This document shows, one piece after another, positions 34,142 through 43,660 of a DNA stretch of 64,000 bases. The notes beneath the pieces are model-generated. The model saw only the letters and a list, made by a program, of their open reading frames with translations, did not search any database and was not told where the DNA came from. The translations under genes and the position numbers were made by a program. The DNA comes from SABI01 sp028532915 (lineage in GTDB: Bacteria; Spirochaetota; Spirochaetia; Sphaerochaetales; Sphaerochaetaceae), in contig OY781923.1 in NCBI GenBank assembly GCA_963677225.1, positions 558,001-622,000 on the forward strand. The letters run 5' to 3'. Within the stretch, counting starts at the first letter, position 1. Every line of letters starts with the position of its first letter.

Positions 34142-34935
34142 ATGAAGAACGGGGCAGGAGTATACACAACACAGTTTTAGGGAGAGTCGGTGTATCAACC
34201 GGTTTTTCCTTCTCCTGTTATGATCGATGCTGAGATGACTCAGTTACTCGTTCGAGCACATACTTGAATCGCAAAACTGGAAAGTCTATCATCTTTGATT
34301 CCTTATATTTCCATATTCGTATCAATAAATGTACGAAATGAAGCTTTGATGTCCTTCCAAATTGAAGGTACTCAATGTACCCTGATTCGATGTTAGAGTT
34401 TAATGCAAACCGTGATATTGATGATGCTATCGCCTATATCCAAGCTACCGATTATGCAATCAGTCGTTTAGAGGCATTACTGCTTTGTAACCGACTGATC
34501 ATGAAAAAACATAAAGTGTTGATTAGGGATTCGGGGGAAGGTTGCCCCTCCCCAAAGATTTCAGGATTTCCCAGAATTAGATTGGAGGGGGAAGTAGGTA
34601 CTTCGAAGAATGCCTCAGTTTATCCTGCCTTATCCCGATGAGATGATTGATGCGAGGTCAGATCTGAGAGATGTTTACATGAGTCCGATACTCTGATGTA
34701 TTGAATCGTGCTGCTTTAATTCACGACCAGTCCAAAACGGTCCATTTCTCTTATGATGGAAGTGGCGCATGGGGAGATTATTGATTACTTTGTTTCTGAT
34801 CGGGCAGAAGACACTTATTACTTTATCATTATATATTTACAACTTTTAAATAAAGAGCAGAACAAAGTATTTCGATCGGTTTACTGAGTATGTGGGCGCT
34901 AGATCATCCTTTTTCGAGTTGTTATATGTGAATCC
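34142..34935 (+). pseudogene. Decayed Fic-family protein gene
   Basis: From ATG 34142 the frame reads Fic-like sequence through two in-frame stops, down to a third stop near 34395. It has YQPVFPSPVMIDAEMTQLL, IAKLESLSSLIPYISIF and the family hallmark VRNEALMSFQIEGTQCTL (normally KEA..SSQIEGTQATL). After a frameshift near 34385 comes DIDDAIAYIQATDYAISRLE and LCNRLIMKKHKVLI (normally PLSNRLIREIHKIL). Further shifts give ILPYPDEMIDARSDLRDV and NRAALIHDQSKTVHFSYDGSG, where the AMP-transfer motif HPFxDGNGR is ruined. LYIYNF-stop-IKSRTKYFDRF follows. At least four stops and several frameshifts mean no product. Intact relatives add AMP to target proteins; some act as toxins. Confidence 0.88.
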
Positions 34936-35130
34936 CTTTCTTTGTTGAATAGAAGTCGTTCGAGACAGCAGCAGTTATGAGTTTATTAGAAAATCTTATG
35001 CTCAAAATATGATAAAAAATGAAATTTATAATAACATTTATAGATTTATTTTGCTCATATTGAATGATATGAAAATATTAATTACATTTTTGCATGTATT
35101 ATCGTACAATAGCGTAAAGGAGGTACGAAG
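34936..35130. other. AT-rich gap ahead of the XRE gene
   Basis: Nothing recognisable beyond the promoter TTACAT (35082-35087), 17 bases, TACAAT (35105-35110), and AAAGGAGG at 35117-35124 for the XRE gene. Confidence 0.6.
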
Positions 35131-35499
35131 ATGAAAATACTATCTACATCAAAGCTGTCTGAAACTGTATCTGAATTGCGAAATAAGATGCATCTGACTC
35201 AGTCAGAGCTTGGAGAACGTACCGGGCTTCATCGAATCATGATAGGCCGAATTGAAAGGGGAGATTTTATTCCTTCAATCACACAACTTGAATCATTATC
35301 TGAGGTCCTCGGATTTGAGATAACAGATATGTTCGTGGATAAGGAACAGACTCAATCCTTTATTGCTCTTCGAAGTGAGCTTATGAATGAAATAGAAAAG
35401 GCGGGAGTCGATACCCTGCTCGATATGATGTTTGCATTGCGCAAGCAGATTCTACTGAGGAGAAAGGTTGGCCATGTATCGGAAAACAAGACTCAGTGA
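35131..35499 (+). CDS. XRE-family helix-turn-helix regulator (antitoxin-like)
   Basis: The 122-residue protein has an XRE/Cro helix-turn-helix in residues 12-68 (ELRNKMHLTQSELGERTGL, IGRIERGDFIPSITQLESL), then a C-terminal helical tail. It is the first gene of a three-gene unit with a metallopeptidase and a PIN-like protein. Its last codons overlap the next gene by 26 bases. In XRE-ImmA/IrrE pairs the regulator represses its operon and is cut by the peptidase; here it probably plays that role. Confidence 0.87.
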   Translation: MKILSTSKLSETVSELRNKMHLTQSELGERTGLHRIMIGRIERGDFIPSITQLESLSEVLGFEITDMFVDKEQTQSFIALRSELMNEIEKAGVDTLLDMMFALRKQILLRRKVGHVSENKTQ

Positions 35500-36355
35500 C
35501 CAGGATATCGAATCGATTCGTAAACTGGCCAGAGACTTACGACGTCGGCTCGGTCTTTCTGAAGAAATTCCGATAGCAAATGATATGTATACGGTTCTCG
35601 ATAAGCTGGAGATCATTCTTCTTGAATTGCCTATCGAGGCCGAAAATGATAAACCCTCTTTTTCTGCCGTGCTTCTGTATTCAAAAGAGGGTGGTGAAAA
35701 TCTCGTGTTTATCGGGCTGAATACCGCGGATTATTTTGACAAGCAGATTTTTGCGATAGCTCATGAGCTGTATCACTTTTACACCAGAACAGGTTCTCAT
35801 CTCAGTAGACCTGATGGTGAGAAAGATGATGTCAATGAGGCTAAGGCAGACTGGTTCGCTGCCGAATTACTTCTTCCTGAAGAAGTATTGAGACGTCGTG
35901 TGTTCGAAGAGTTTGGAACGTATCTGCTACGAGATGTCCAGACGAAAACGCTGCTCCGTTTTATTGTCAGACTGCACTGTACATGGTGGCTTCCATATCG
36001 TTCATTGGTGAAACGATTATGGGAGATCCATGCAATAACAGCACAGCAATATGAGAACTTGTATGACATTGATGAAAGAGACAGAGAAGGCGAATACTAC
36101 CGTATAGGAAGATCAACTCAGAATGATGATTTTATCAGATTGAATACTGTCACCAGAACCATCGGTTCTTCTCCTTCTGCGATAGAGACCATATTACGGA
36201 ACTTCGAAAACGGCCTCATAGACGAGGACTCCTTTGCCGAGATCCTAGGATTGTTCAATAAGAATCCTTCTGACTACGGTTATGAGATATCAGTCTTAAA
36301 AGACGACCTGGATGAGATTAGTGATCTTTTTGAGGATGAGGATCATGAAAGTTGA
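35474..36355 (+). CDS. ImmA/IrrE-family metallopeptidase
   Basis: From the ATG at 35474 (MYRKTRLSDQDIESI) the protein has 293 residues. The zinc-protease motif IFAIAHELYHFY near residue 97 gives HExxH, and the third ligand probably lies in EAKADWFAAELLLPEE near 123, as in the ImmA/IrrE (COG2856) family. The C-terminal 130 residues continue past the usual peptidase length and look acidic and helical. Partners of XRE repressors in mobile elements and stress responses are typical. It overlaps the XRE gene by 26 bases and the PIN-like gene by 11, so all three are co-translated. Confidence 0.88.
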   Translation: MYRKTRLSDQDIESIRKLARDLRRRLGLSEEIPIANDMYTVLDKLEIILLELPIEAENDKPSFSAVLLYSKEGGENLVFIGLNTADYFDKQIFAIAHELYHFYTRTGSHLSRPDGEKDDVNEAKADWFAAELLLPEEVLRRRVFEEFGTYLLRDVQTKTLLRFIVRLHCTWWLPYRSLVKRLWEIHAITAQQYENLYDIDERDREGEYYRIGRSTQNDDFIRLNTVTRTIGSSPSAIETILRNFENGLIDEDSFAEILGLFNKNPSDYGYEISVLKDDLDEISDLFEDEDHES

Positions 36356-37043
36356 CGCATTAACGAAGAATCCTGCATTAGAATCTTTGTTCAAAGAACA
36401 GAATCAGGTGATCACTCTGGATGCAAATTTTTTCATTCCTCCTTTTCGCAGTAATCTTTCGAGTAAAAGTATTTCTTTCTCCAGATTCCAGTGTAATTGG
36501 CTGGATCCGATTTTTGGGATTTTTCCTCAACTGGCGATTCACGAAGCAGTTAAAGATGAATTAGTTTCCATGAATATCAAAACATTTATCCATGAAAAAG
36601 AGATTGCGATACCTCCTCAGATAATCATTCACAAGGATTCTGAATTAACTTCTCAAGAAAAGATACTCAGAGATTCGGTTGAAGATATATTATATCCTTT
36701 TACTTATTATAACCCGCAGATTAACAATCGAAAGGATAGAGGTGAGGTAAAGACATTAGCTTATCTCGCGGTAAAAGGGCTTATTTATTTTGCATCACAT
36801 GATTCGAGTGCAATTCAGTTAGTTGAAAAGGCAAAAGAGTTGTCTACTGGACTTGATACTATCCAGGCGATAAAGATGTACGAGATTATTTTCTTCCTGT
36901 GGACAGGAAAATTTTCAGATAAAAAGTTCTTAAGGATGTTGTATAAGTATCAGTATTACATGACGAAGTTTGAAAAATCTATAAATCCCGAGTGGGGAGA
37001 TTTTATAAGGGCAATGGAATCGTTGTATAAAACCTACCTGTAA
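36345..37043 (+). CDS. PIN-like domain protein, putative nuclease toxin
   Basis: The ATG at 36345 (MKVDALTKNPAL) lies inside the peptidase gene. The 232-residue protein shows the acidic pattern of a PIN ribonuclease: VITLDANFFIPP near residue 25 (first Asp), DRGEVKTLAYLAVKG near 135 (Glu) and YFASHDSSAIQLVEKA near 155 (Asp). Membership is judged by pattern only and the protein is longer than VapC toxins (about 130 residues). Codon use is AT-rich. It could be the effector released when the peptidase removes the XRE regulator. Confidence 0.65.
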   Translation: MKVDALTKNPALESLFKEQNQVITLDANFFIPPFRSNLSSKSISFSRFQCNWLDPIFGIFPQLAIHEAVKDELVSMNIKTFIHEKEIAIPPQIIIHKDSELTSQEKILRDSVEDILYPFTYYNPQINNRKDRGEVKTLAYLAVKGLIYFASHDSSAIQLVEKAKELSTGLDTIQAIKMYEIIFFLWTGKFSDKKFLRMLYKYQYYMTKFEKSINPEWGDFIRAMESLYKTYL

Positions 37044-37192
37044 ATCTATTTTTTAAGTAATTATCTTTCAAGATGATCCTCGAAAAGATATCATGAGAGA
37101 AATGCTGAGACCAGTTCAAAAGGGTTTCGTGTAATTCTTGAAAGGTCTGGTTCTGGTACTGAAATAACAAAGGAAGAGAGTGAAAGATAACC
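37044..37192. other. Short gap after the PIN-like gene
   Basis: No gene recognised. A short plus-strand reading frame ends at a TAA near 37190 (it includes GFRVILERSGSGTEITKEE) and may be the tail of another lost gene, but I cannot name it. Confidence 0.3.
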
Positions 37193-37435
37193 TTCATAGT
37201 CGACACTATCGGCAAACAGTGATGTGATAGTATGCGAATGCCCGTGTCCCTGAAAATCTAGTTCCTATATCTCTCCGTTCTTTGCAAGCCCTCCGGGGTA
37301 CATAGGGAGAGTGTTTTTCAACACTCCCTTCATCAGCCTCATTGCGACAGTATATGTAACGATAAGAAAGTCCGGATGTTCAGGTTTGATCGATGAGAAG
37401 ATAATTTCTATTATTTTCCGATATTATTCCCCTTT
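37193..37435 (-). pseudogene. Broken copy of the 3' part of the phosphatase gene at 51920
   Basis: This stretch aligns with 51935-52180 on the same strand at roughly four-fifths identity by eye. Shared runs include ATCGGCAAACAGTGA, CCGTTCTTTGCAAGC and CACTCCCTTCATCAGCCTCA. Only the C-terminal part of the histidine phosphatase is represented and its 5' half is absent, so it cannot make a working enzyme. Confidence 0.85.
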
Positions 37436-37763
37436 AAGGCAATATACGTAGATTATGCTTTATTTTCATTAAATATCTTATGAATTCTGGTCGGGACCCG
37501 AGTTTTGAGCTATACGACTTGTGGTTGTATATTTTATCAGTTCATAGACGTGGAAATATTCGCTTTTCTCATTTTTTTAGGAGGATTAAAATTACATAAA
37601 TTAATATAAAAAAAGAAAAAAATAAAAACAGGTTATTTACTATATTTTGTTTGTAAATGTATTAAATAATTATAAGATAAGGGAATAAATAAATTAACAA
37701 AAAGGTTGAATATTTTTATTTTGATGATACAATGAAGAAAAGCTACAAAAAAAGGAGAATGAA
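37436..37763. promoter_or_regulatory. AT-rich leader with promoter of the polyol operon
   Basis: No gene seen. A candidate promoter is TTGAAT (37706-37711), 16 bases, TACAAT (37728-37733). AAAAAGGAG lies just before the ATG at 37764. Confidence 0.6.
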
Positions 37764-38828
37764 ATGAAAAAATTGGTTTTAGTTTTAGCAATAGTTTTAT
37801 TGCTATTCCCGACGGTTATCTTTGCTTCCGGTCAGGCTGAATCCGGTATGGAGACTCTTTCTACTGGAGATAAAGAGATCAGCATGGGGCTCTCGATGTC
37901 TGCGATGGACTTGGTCGTTTTCCATGCGTTTGCTGATTACCTAAAAGAGAATGTGGAAAAACAGGCTGTTGAACGGGGGTACACACTCCGATGGACAATG
38001 ACGAATGCGAATGGAGATGTTACAAAACAGGCGAATGATGTGAGAGACCTCATCAATAAAGGTTGTGATGTGGTCTTTGTTCAGGCTGTTGACTCAAAAA
38101 CAATTCTTCAATCTGTTTTGGAAGCTCATAACGCAGGGGTCAAATTCATTATGTACAACAGGAAAGCTGATAGTTCTGCAACTGCTGAGCAGATGCCTGA
38201 TGCAACCTATAACATGGATAGTGAATGGCAGGCTTACGGAGCTATGAGAGAGGTATTTAAAATCATGGCGGAAGATGGTGTTGAACCTCACCAGATACTT
38301 GATGTCCACGGTGATACCGGAGATGAAAATGCAATCAATAGAGAAAACGGGTTCAGAAAAGCTGTAGAAGAGTTTGGCTGGTCTGACCGCGTTGTTCAAG
38401 TAATCAGTACTGGAAACTGGGAACCTGAAGTAGCATTGCAGAATACTGCGGCAGCTTTACAGGCCTATCCGGAAAGCAATTGTATGTACATAGCATCAGA
38501 TGCATTACTACCAGGAGTTCAGACAGCTCTCGAGAATGCTAACAAATGGATTCCTCGCGGAAATGAAGGACATGTGTACTTAGGTGGTACAGATATGTAC
38601 CCCTCAGGAATCGAGGTTGTTCGACAGGGATACATGGATGGTAACGTTGATACTCCTGCATGGCAGACAGCAGAGGCTGCGGCAAAGGGCGCTTTTGATC
38701 TGGTAGAAGGAAAAAGTGTTACGAAAGAAGAGCAGATGATGAAAGGAACAGTTATTAACAGTAATAATGTTGAAGATGTTTTAGCTGATTCTGTTCTTTG
38801 GGGTGTGGACTACAAAGACCTAGAATAG
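37764..38828 (+). CDS. Periplasmic sugar-binding protein (RbsB-like)
   Basis: 354 residues with signal peptide MKKLVLVLAIVLLLFPTVIF and mature start near ASGQAES. The type I binding fold shows as LSMSAMDLVVFHAFADYL, NKGCDVVFVQAVDSKTIL near residue 98 and ILDVHGDTGDENAINRENGF near 183. It starts the operon that runs to the RpiR regulator at 49858. Unlike the other three binding-protein genes of the window it has no clear hairpin after its stop. The ligand is probably a polyol or sugar handled by the two dehydrogenases downstream. Confidence 0.9.
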   Translation: MKKLVLVLAIVLLLFPTVIFASGQAESGMETLSTGDKEISMGLSMSAMDLVVFHAFADYLKENVEKQAVERGYTLRWTMTNANGDVTKQANDVRDLINKGCDVVFVQAVDSKTILQSVLEAHNAGVKFIMYNRKADSSATAEQMPDATYNMDSEWQAYGAMREVFKIMAEDGVEPHQILDVHGDTGDENAINRENGFRKAVEEFGWSDRVVQVISTGNWEPEVALQNTAAALQAYPESNCMYIASDALLPGVQTALENANKWIPRGNEGHVYLGGTDMYPSGIEVVRQGYMDGNVDTPAWQTAEAAAKGAFDLVEGKSVTKEEQMMKGTVINSNNVEDVLADSVLWGVDYKDLE

Positions 38829-38914
38829 TTGGTACGAAAAATGTCTTTGGTGATACTCGCCTGAGGAAAGGAAATTTGATTTAGTTTAGTGATGAATTGG
38901 GGAGGTCTATGCAC

Positions 38915-39880
38915 ATGATGGTACAGAAAAATAACCGAAAGATTGTTTCGGGAGGTGAAAATAGAGAAGAAAAAATACAGATTTATTATCTTCTGGGAAT
39001 TATCCTGGCAGTTCTGGTTTTTCTATCTATTGCTGTAGGTAACTTCTTCACTTACAATAATATCCTAAACATTATCACTCAGGTTGCACCAATCGGCGTA
39101 ATGGCTTGTGGTCTATCTTTTGTAATATTAACTGGGGGAATAGATATTTCTCTTCCCTCAGTTATGGCGATGGCCTCAGTATTTGGCGTATCGACAATGG
39201 TGATCACGAACAATAGTATTCTAGGTGTAGCAGTTATACTGTTTATTGGGATCGCCGTAGGAGCCTTCAACGGATTTGCAGTCGCATATCTGGGAATGGT
39301 TCCAATGGTAGTGACTTTAGCTACCATGACTATTGCAACAGGGATAACGACAGCTTATACAGGAGGCCTGAGCATAATTGGTGTCCCTCAGTCTTATATG
39401 AATTTTTTCAATAAGTATACAAATATTCTCCTGTTTTTGTTTATAGCCGTCGGATTTACAGTAATTATAAAACGGACGGTTTTTGGAAGACTTCTTTACA
39501 GTATCGGGCAAAATGAGAACACAGTAAAAGCTTCCGGGATCAATTCACGGTTGGTGAAATTCTCCAGCTATGTCGTAGCGGGGTTCTCTGCATCATTAAC
39601 AGGTCTTATTAATGTCGCATCAATAGCTGGAGCCCGCGATACGATGGGTCCTAGTACGCAGATTATTGAGATTGTGACTGCTGCAGTTATAGGAGGCGTT
39701 GCTATCGAGGGGGGGAAAGGTATTCCTCTTGGAGCAGCTCTCGGTGCGTTTTTGGTGATAATGATCAATACAATCATAAACTTTATTGGGATTTCTGACT
39801 ATTACACAGGATTGATAAAAGGCCTCATTATGATTCTCGCCATCCTGATCAATTCTAATCAGAACCGAAAGACAATTTAA
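38915..39880 (+). CDS. Sugar ABC permease 1 (RbsC-like)
   Basis: The ATG at 38915 has GGGGAGGT 8 bases upstream; a TTG at 38897 and an ATG at 38909 are less well placed. About 321 residues with repeated membrane segments, LSFVILTGGIDISLPSVMAM near residue 70 and the ATPase-contact loop FGRLLYSIGQNENTVKASGI near 190. A second permease gene lies behind the ATPase gene, so the channel is probably a heterodimer. Confidence 0.9.
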   Translation: MMVQKNNRKIVSGGENREEKIQIYYLLGIILAVLVFLSIAVGNFFTYNNILNIITQVAPIGVMACGLSFVILTGGIDISLPSVMAMASVFGVSTMVITNNSILGVAVILFIGIAVGAFNGFAVAYLGMVPMVVTLATMTIATGITTAYTGGLSIIGVPQSYMNFFNKYTNILLFLFIAVGFTVIIKRTVFGRLLYSIGQNENTVKASGINSRLVKFSSYVVAGFSASLTGLINVASIAGARDTMGPSTQIIEIVTAAVIGGVAIEGGKGIPLGAALGAFLVIMINTIINFIGISDYYTGLIKGLIMILAILINSNQNRKTI

Positions 39881-39900
39881 GATAAAACGGAGGCACAATT

Positions 39901-41415
39901 TTGATTAACGGAAGCGTGTTGCAACTAAAGAATATTTCAAAAATTTACCCCGGGGTACGGGCACTCAACGATGTGTCGTTCGAAGCAAAAAGCGGAGAAA
40001 TCCTTGGCCTCCTTGGAGTGAATGGTGCAGGTAAATCCACTATGATGAATGTGATCGGAGGGCTTATCCAACCTGATGAAGGAAATATACTCATAAATCA
40101 CGAAAAAGTTGAGATAACAAATCCTGAAAAAGCAAAGGAATTAGGAATTGCTTTTATTCAGCAGGAGATCCAGATTTTTGACAATCTTATGATTTATGAG
40201 AATGTTTTCATAACAGAATTGAATGATTATTATGTCTCAAAACACATTCCCTTTGTTAAACATAGCGAGTTAATAAAGCAAGCAAAAAAATATCTTGATA
40301 TGTTGGGACTTCAAATACCTGTTACAACAAAAATGTCACGTCTGTCTGTCGGGGAACAGCAGATGGTTCAGATTGCTAGAGCCCTTTCTCAGGGTGGACG
40401 TATCATTCTTTTTGATGAACCGACATCATCTCTGACAGGAAAAGAGAAGGAAATATTGTTCAAAACTATCAGGAAACTCAAAGATTCCGGCTATATCATT
40501 ATTTATATCACCCATTATCTTGAAGAAGTTTATGATATCTGTGACCGCATCGTTGTTTTAAAAGATGGTGAACTTGCAGGGTCCGAGGTGCTTGAAGGTC
40601 TTCCGAGAGATAAAATAGTGCATATGATGCTGGGAAAAGAAATCTCTCAAGTTGCTAATGAGGACAGGAAAATTGCTGCCGAAAAAGTCTTGGAAGTCAA
40701 TAACTTGTCAGGGAAGAAACTGCCTAAGAATGTCAGTTTTCATCTTTCTAAAGGCGAAATCCTTGGTATATGGGGACTAATGGGCTCTGGAAGAACCGAA
40801 ATGATCAGAACAATACTTGGTCTCGATAAGAAGAAAAATGGAGAAATCCGTATAAATGTAAATGGATCGATGAAAAAGGTCTCAGGAAGAGAACTGTTCA
40901 AATATACTTCATATCTGACTGAAAGTCGCCACTTTGATGGGCTTTTCCCCAAAATGCCTCTTTGGAAAAACATTACAGTATCATCTTTGGACAGATATTC
41001 GACAAAGTATCTGAAGATTTTGAATGAAAAATCTGAAAAAGAAGCAGCACTGGAAGAGATTGAAAAAATCAATGTTAAAACCGCAGATGAGAATGTTCTG
41101 GCTAGAAATCTTTCTGGAGGAAATCAGCAGAAGATGATCATGGCCAGATGGTTCTTGAAGAATACGGATATTCTTTTTCTTGATGAACCTACAAAAGGCG
41201 TTGATGTAGGTTCAAAGGTCGAAATTCAGAATATTATTTTTGAGAAAGCAAGAACCGGGAAATCTTTCATCATCATTTCATCAGAGATGGATGAGATTAT
41301 GGCCCTCTGTGACAGAATTATCGTTTTACGGAAAGGTGAACAAGTAACGGAACTGACAAAAGAACAATTTTCTAAAACGAATCTGATGAAAGATATCGTA
41401 AACGGAGGTAGATAA
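39901..41415 (+). CDS. Sugar ABC transporter ATPase, duplicated domain (RbsA-like)
   Basis: The 504-residue protein probably starts at a TTG (39901) with CGGAGGC 6 bases upstream. Domain 1 has Walker A GVNGAGKSTMM, signature LSVGEQQMVQ and Walker B IILFDEPTSSLT. Domain 2 has the degenerate Walker A GLMGSGRTEMI, signature LSGGNQQKMIM and Walker B ILFLDEPTKGVD. It is encoded between the two permease genes and powers both. Confidence 0.92.
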   Translation: MINGSVLQLKNISKIYPGVRALNDVSFEAKSGEILGLLGVNGAGKSTMMNVIGGLIQPDEGNILINHEKVEITNPEKAKELGIAFIQQEIQIFDNLMIYENVFITELNDYYVSKHIPFVKHSELIKQAKKYLDMLGLQIPVTTKMSRLSVGEQQMVQIARALSQGGRIILFDEPTSSLTGKEKEILFKTIRKLKDSGYIIIYITHYLEEVYDICDRIVVLKDGELAGSEVLEGLPRDKIVHMMLGKEISQVANEDRKIAAEKVLEVNNLSGKKLPKNVSFHLSKGEILGIWGLMGSGRTEMIRTILGLDKKKNGEIRINVNGSMKKVSGRELFKYTSYLTESRHFDGLFPKMPLWKNITVSSLDRYSTKYLKILNEKSEKEAALEEIEKINVKTADENVLARNLSGGNQQKMIMARWFLKNTDILFLDEPTKGVDVGSKVEIQNIIFEKARTGKSFIIISSEMDEIMALCDRIIVLRKGEQVTELTKEQFSKTNLMKDIVNGGR

Positions 41416-41419
41416 AAAC

Positions 41420-42406
41420 ATGAGCCATGAAGTCGTATACTCAAAAGATTATCAAAAAAGAAATTACTTTTCGTTAAGTGTGTTTATCGTTTTTGTCGCA
41501 TTGATTTTGATTTATTCATTATTATCAACGAAGTTCTTCACATTCAGCAATATATATAATGTATTTCTAAACGGGTCTCCACTAATAATTATCACTATGG
41601 GGCTTACATTCGCATTGTTGACAGGTACAATGGATATGTCTGTTGCTGCTGTTGCCTATATGTCAGGATGTATCTTTGGAATATTATATAAGCTTATTGG
41701 TTTATCAATACCTCTTTCGATTACCATTGCTTTGATCTCTTCAGCTTTAGTAGGATTGATCAATGCTCTGCTAGTCATCAGACTGAAGCTTGATGCATTG
41801 GTTGTAACTCTCGGAATGATGATGGTAATAAGAGGTTTAGGAAAGATTGTCACAAAAGACAGGCTGATTCTCATGGGTTCTGATATAACAGTACTTAGGC
41901 AAGCTCGAATAGCCGCTTTGGGCGGTTTCCCCGTAATTGTTCTGGTTACAATCTTTATTATCATTTTATGCACCTTTATCCTGAAATTTACAAAATTTGG
42001 AAGAAATCTGATCGCAGTAGGCTGTAATGAGCAGGCGGCAAGAAATATCGGGATCAATGTCGGTCTGGTTAAGGCCTGGTCATTAATACTATCGGCAGGA
42101 ATATCCGGAATTGCAGGAATAATCTGGGTGATAACGTTGGGTTCTGTGATATCAAGAGGTTTGAATGGATATGAATTCTTGGCAGTGGCCTCTGCAGTCC
42201 TTGGTGGAACTAGTCTGTTCGGAGGTAAAGGATCTTTCTTTCCTGGAAGTACGCTTGGTGTACTGATTTATCTTTTTATATCAAACGGGTTATCGATCAT
42301 CGGCACTTCGCCATTCGTTATTCCTTTAATCCGGGGAACGATTATTTTCTTGGCGATGTATGCTGATTCACTTCGAGTAAGAGCAGAGAGGAATATTCTG
42401 GCATAA
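41420..42406 (+). CDS. Sugar ABC permease 2 (RbsC-like)
   Basis: 328 residues with multiple membrane segments, TMGLTFALLTGTMDMSVAAV near residue 60 and FGRNLIAVGCNEQAARNIGI near 195, the ATPase-contact loop. It starts 4 bases after the ATPase stop with GGAGGT upstream. It differs clearly from permease 1, which points to a two-permease importer like LsrCD rather than the RbsC homodimer. Confidence 0.9.
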   Translation: MSHEVVYSKDYQKRNYFSLSVFIVFVALILIYSLLSTKFFTFSNIYNVFLNGSPLIIITMGLTFALLTGTMDMSVAAVAYMSGCIFGILYKLIGLSIPLSITIALISSALVGLINALLVIRLKLDALVVTLGMMMVIRGLGKIVTKDRLILMGSDITVLRQARIAALGGFPVIVLVTIFIIILCTFILKFTKFGRNLIAVGCNEQAARNIGINVGLVKAWSLILSAGISGIAGIIWVITLGSVISRGLNGYEFLAVASAVLGGTSLFGGKGSFFPGSTLGVLIYLFISNGLSIIGTSPFVIPLIRGTIIFLAMYADSLRVRAERNILA

Positions 42407-42443
42407 TTTTACCGATGTATACCTTTCTATTTCAGGAGTTTTT

Positions 42444-43541
42444 ATGTTTAAAAAAGATAATATACCCAAAACAATGTCTGCGATAGTTAACCATGCCCCT
42501 TATGACTATCGGTTTGAACAGATCCAAACGCCTGTTATAGATGAGGATGAAGTGCTCATAAAAGTACTATCATGTGGTATTTGCGCAGGAGATTTGAAAA
42601 GCTTTCACGGATCCTCAATGATATGGGGAGGTGGAATTTTCCCGAAATGGCAGCAGGCTCCCGTCATCCCGGGGCATGAGTTTTTCGGGCAGGTAGTAGC
42701 TATTGGAGATGTCGCAGCAAGAAAAAATAATTTAAAGATAGATGATTATGCTGTTGCGGAGCAGATAGTTCCATGTGGTGAATGCAAATATTGCAAAGAA
42801 GGAAAACGCTGGCTTTGTACCGTAGGCAATATCCATGGACACATTAAAAATGTTGCAGAAGGTGGAATGGCAGAGTATATGAAATTTTCTGCACTCGATA
42901 TTATCCATAAGGTTCCTCAAGGAATATCACCTCGTATTGGTGCTATGATAGAACCGTTATCCTGTGCGGTACATACGGTAGAACTCGCAGATATTCAACT
43001 GTCGGATGTTGTGGTCGTGGCGGGGTTGGGACCGATTGGACTATGCAAACTACAGGTTGCTAAGATGAAACATCCGTCAATGCTTATTGGAATAGATCTT
43101 ATCGACAAACGATTAGACCTCGCTAAAGCTCTTGGAGCAGATCTAGTTCTGAATCCTCGAACAACAAATATAATTGAAGTGATCGATGAACTAACTGAAG
43201 GCTATGGGTGTGATAAGTATATCCATAGTTCGGGAAGTCCTGAGGGGGTTGTACAAGGACTGCAGATTCTCAAGAAAGGTGGAACTTTCGTAGAATTCAG
43301 TGTCTTTATGGACGATACCTCAGTTAATTGGAGTATTATCGGAGACCGAAAAGAATTAAAGATTCTCGGGGCTCATATCAGTGGTTCAAAAGGTTACCAG
43401 ATTGCAATCGATATGCTTCATAAAGGATCTGTCGATACCGAAAGAATTGTGACTCATGAATATAAGCTGGAAGATTTTGAAAAGGCTTTTTCGGTTGCGG
43501 AAAATCACGAAGAAGCAATAAAGGTTATTTTGACTCCGTGA
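42444..43541 (+). CDS. Zinc-dependent medium-chain dehydrogenase
   Basis: 365 residues of the sorbitol/threonine dehydrogenase type. It has CGICAGDLKSFHG near residue 40 (catalytic-zinc Cys), PGHEFFGQVVAIGD near 75 (His-Glu), the structural-zinc run CGECKYCKEGKRWLC near 110, and the cofactor motif VVAGLGPIGLCKLQ near 187. It likely oxidises a polyol or sugar hydroxyl with NAD(P). AGGAG lies 5 bases before the ATG. It ends the AT-rich first half of the operon; a 110-base gap with an AT-rich hairpin follows. Confidence 0.9.
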   Translation: MFKKDNIPKTMSAIVNHAPYDYRFEQIQTPVIDEDEVLIKVLSCGICAGDLKSFHGSSMIWGGGIFPKWQQAPVIPGHEFFGQVVAIGDVAARKNNLKIDDYAVAEQIVPCGECKYCKEGKRWLCTVGNIHGHIKNVAEGGMAEYMKFSALDIIHKVPQGISPRIGAMIEPLSCAVHTVELADIQLSDVVVVAGLGPIGLCKLQVAKMKHPSMLIGIDLIDKRLDLAKALGADLVLNPRTTNIIEVIDELTEGYGCDKYIHSSGSPEGVVQGLQILKKGGTFVEFSVFMDDTSVNWSIIGDRKELKILGAHISGSKGYQIAIDMLHKGSVDTERIVTHEYKLEDFEKAFSVAENHEEAIKVILTP

Positions 43542-43565
43542 TAACCACATGAATTATCGGGTCGG

Positions 43566-43599
43566 ATATTTTCTTTTTATGTGCTGATCAAGAAAATAT
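43566..43599 (+). other. AT-rich hairpin inside the polyol operon
   Basis: ATATTTTCTT (43566-43575) pairs with AAGAAAATAT (43590-43599). It sits where base composition changes between the importer/dehydrogenase half and the kinase half. The low GC makes terminator function doubtful. Confidence 0.35.
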
Positions 43600-43660
43600 T
43601 TTACAACTGAAAAATACATTGGGAGAAATGATTTGAAAAACTTTACAAGGAATGGGATAT

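Noticed and set aside
34375..34641. 88-codon open frame taken as a small gene
   Set aside because: Its translation is the middle part of the decayed Fic gene read in one frame.
37003..37215. 70-codon minus-strand frame
   Set aside because: It spans the end of the PIN-like gene, a gap and the broken phosphatase copy; not a coherent protein.
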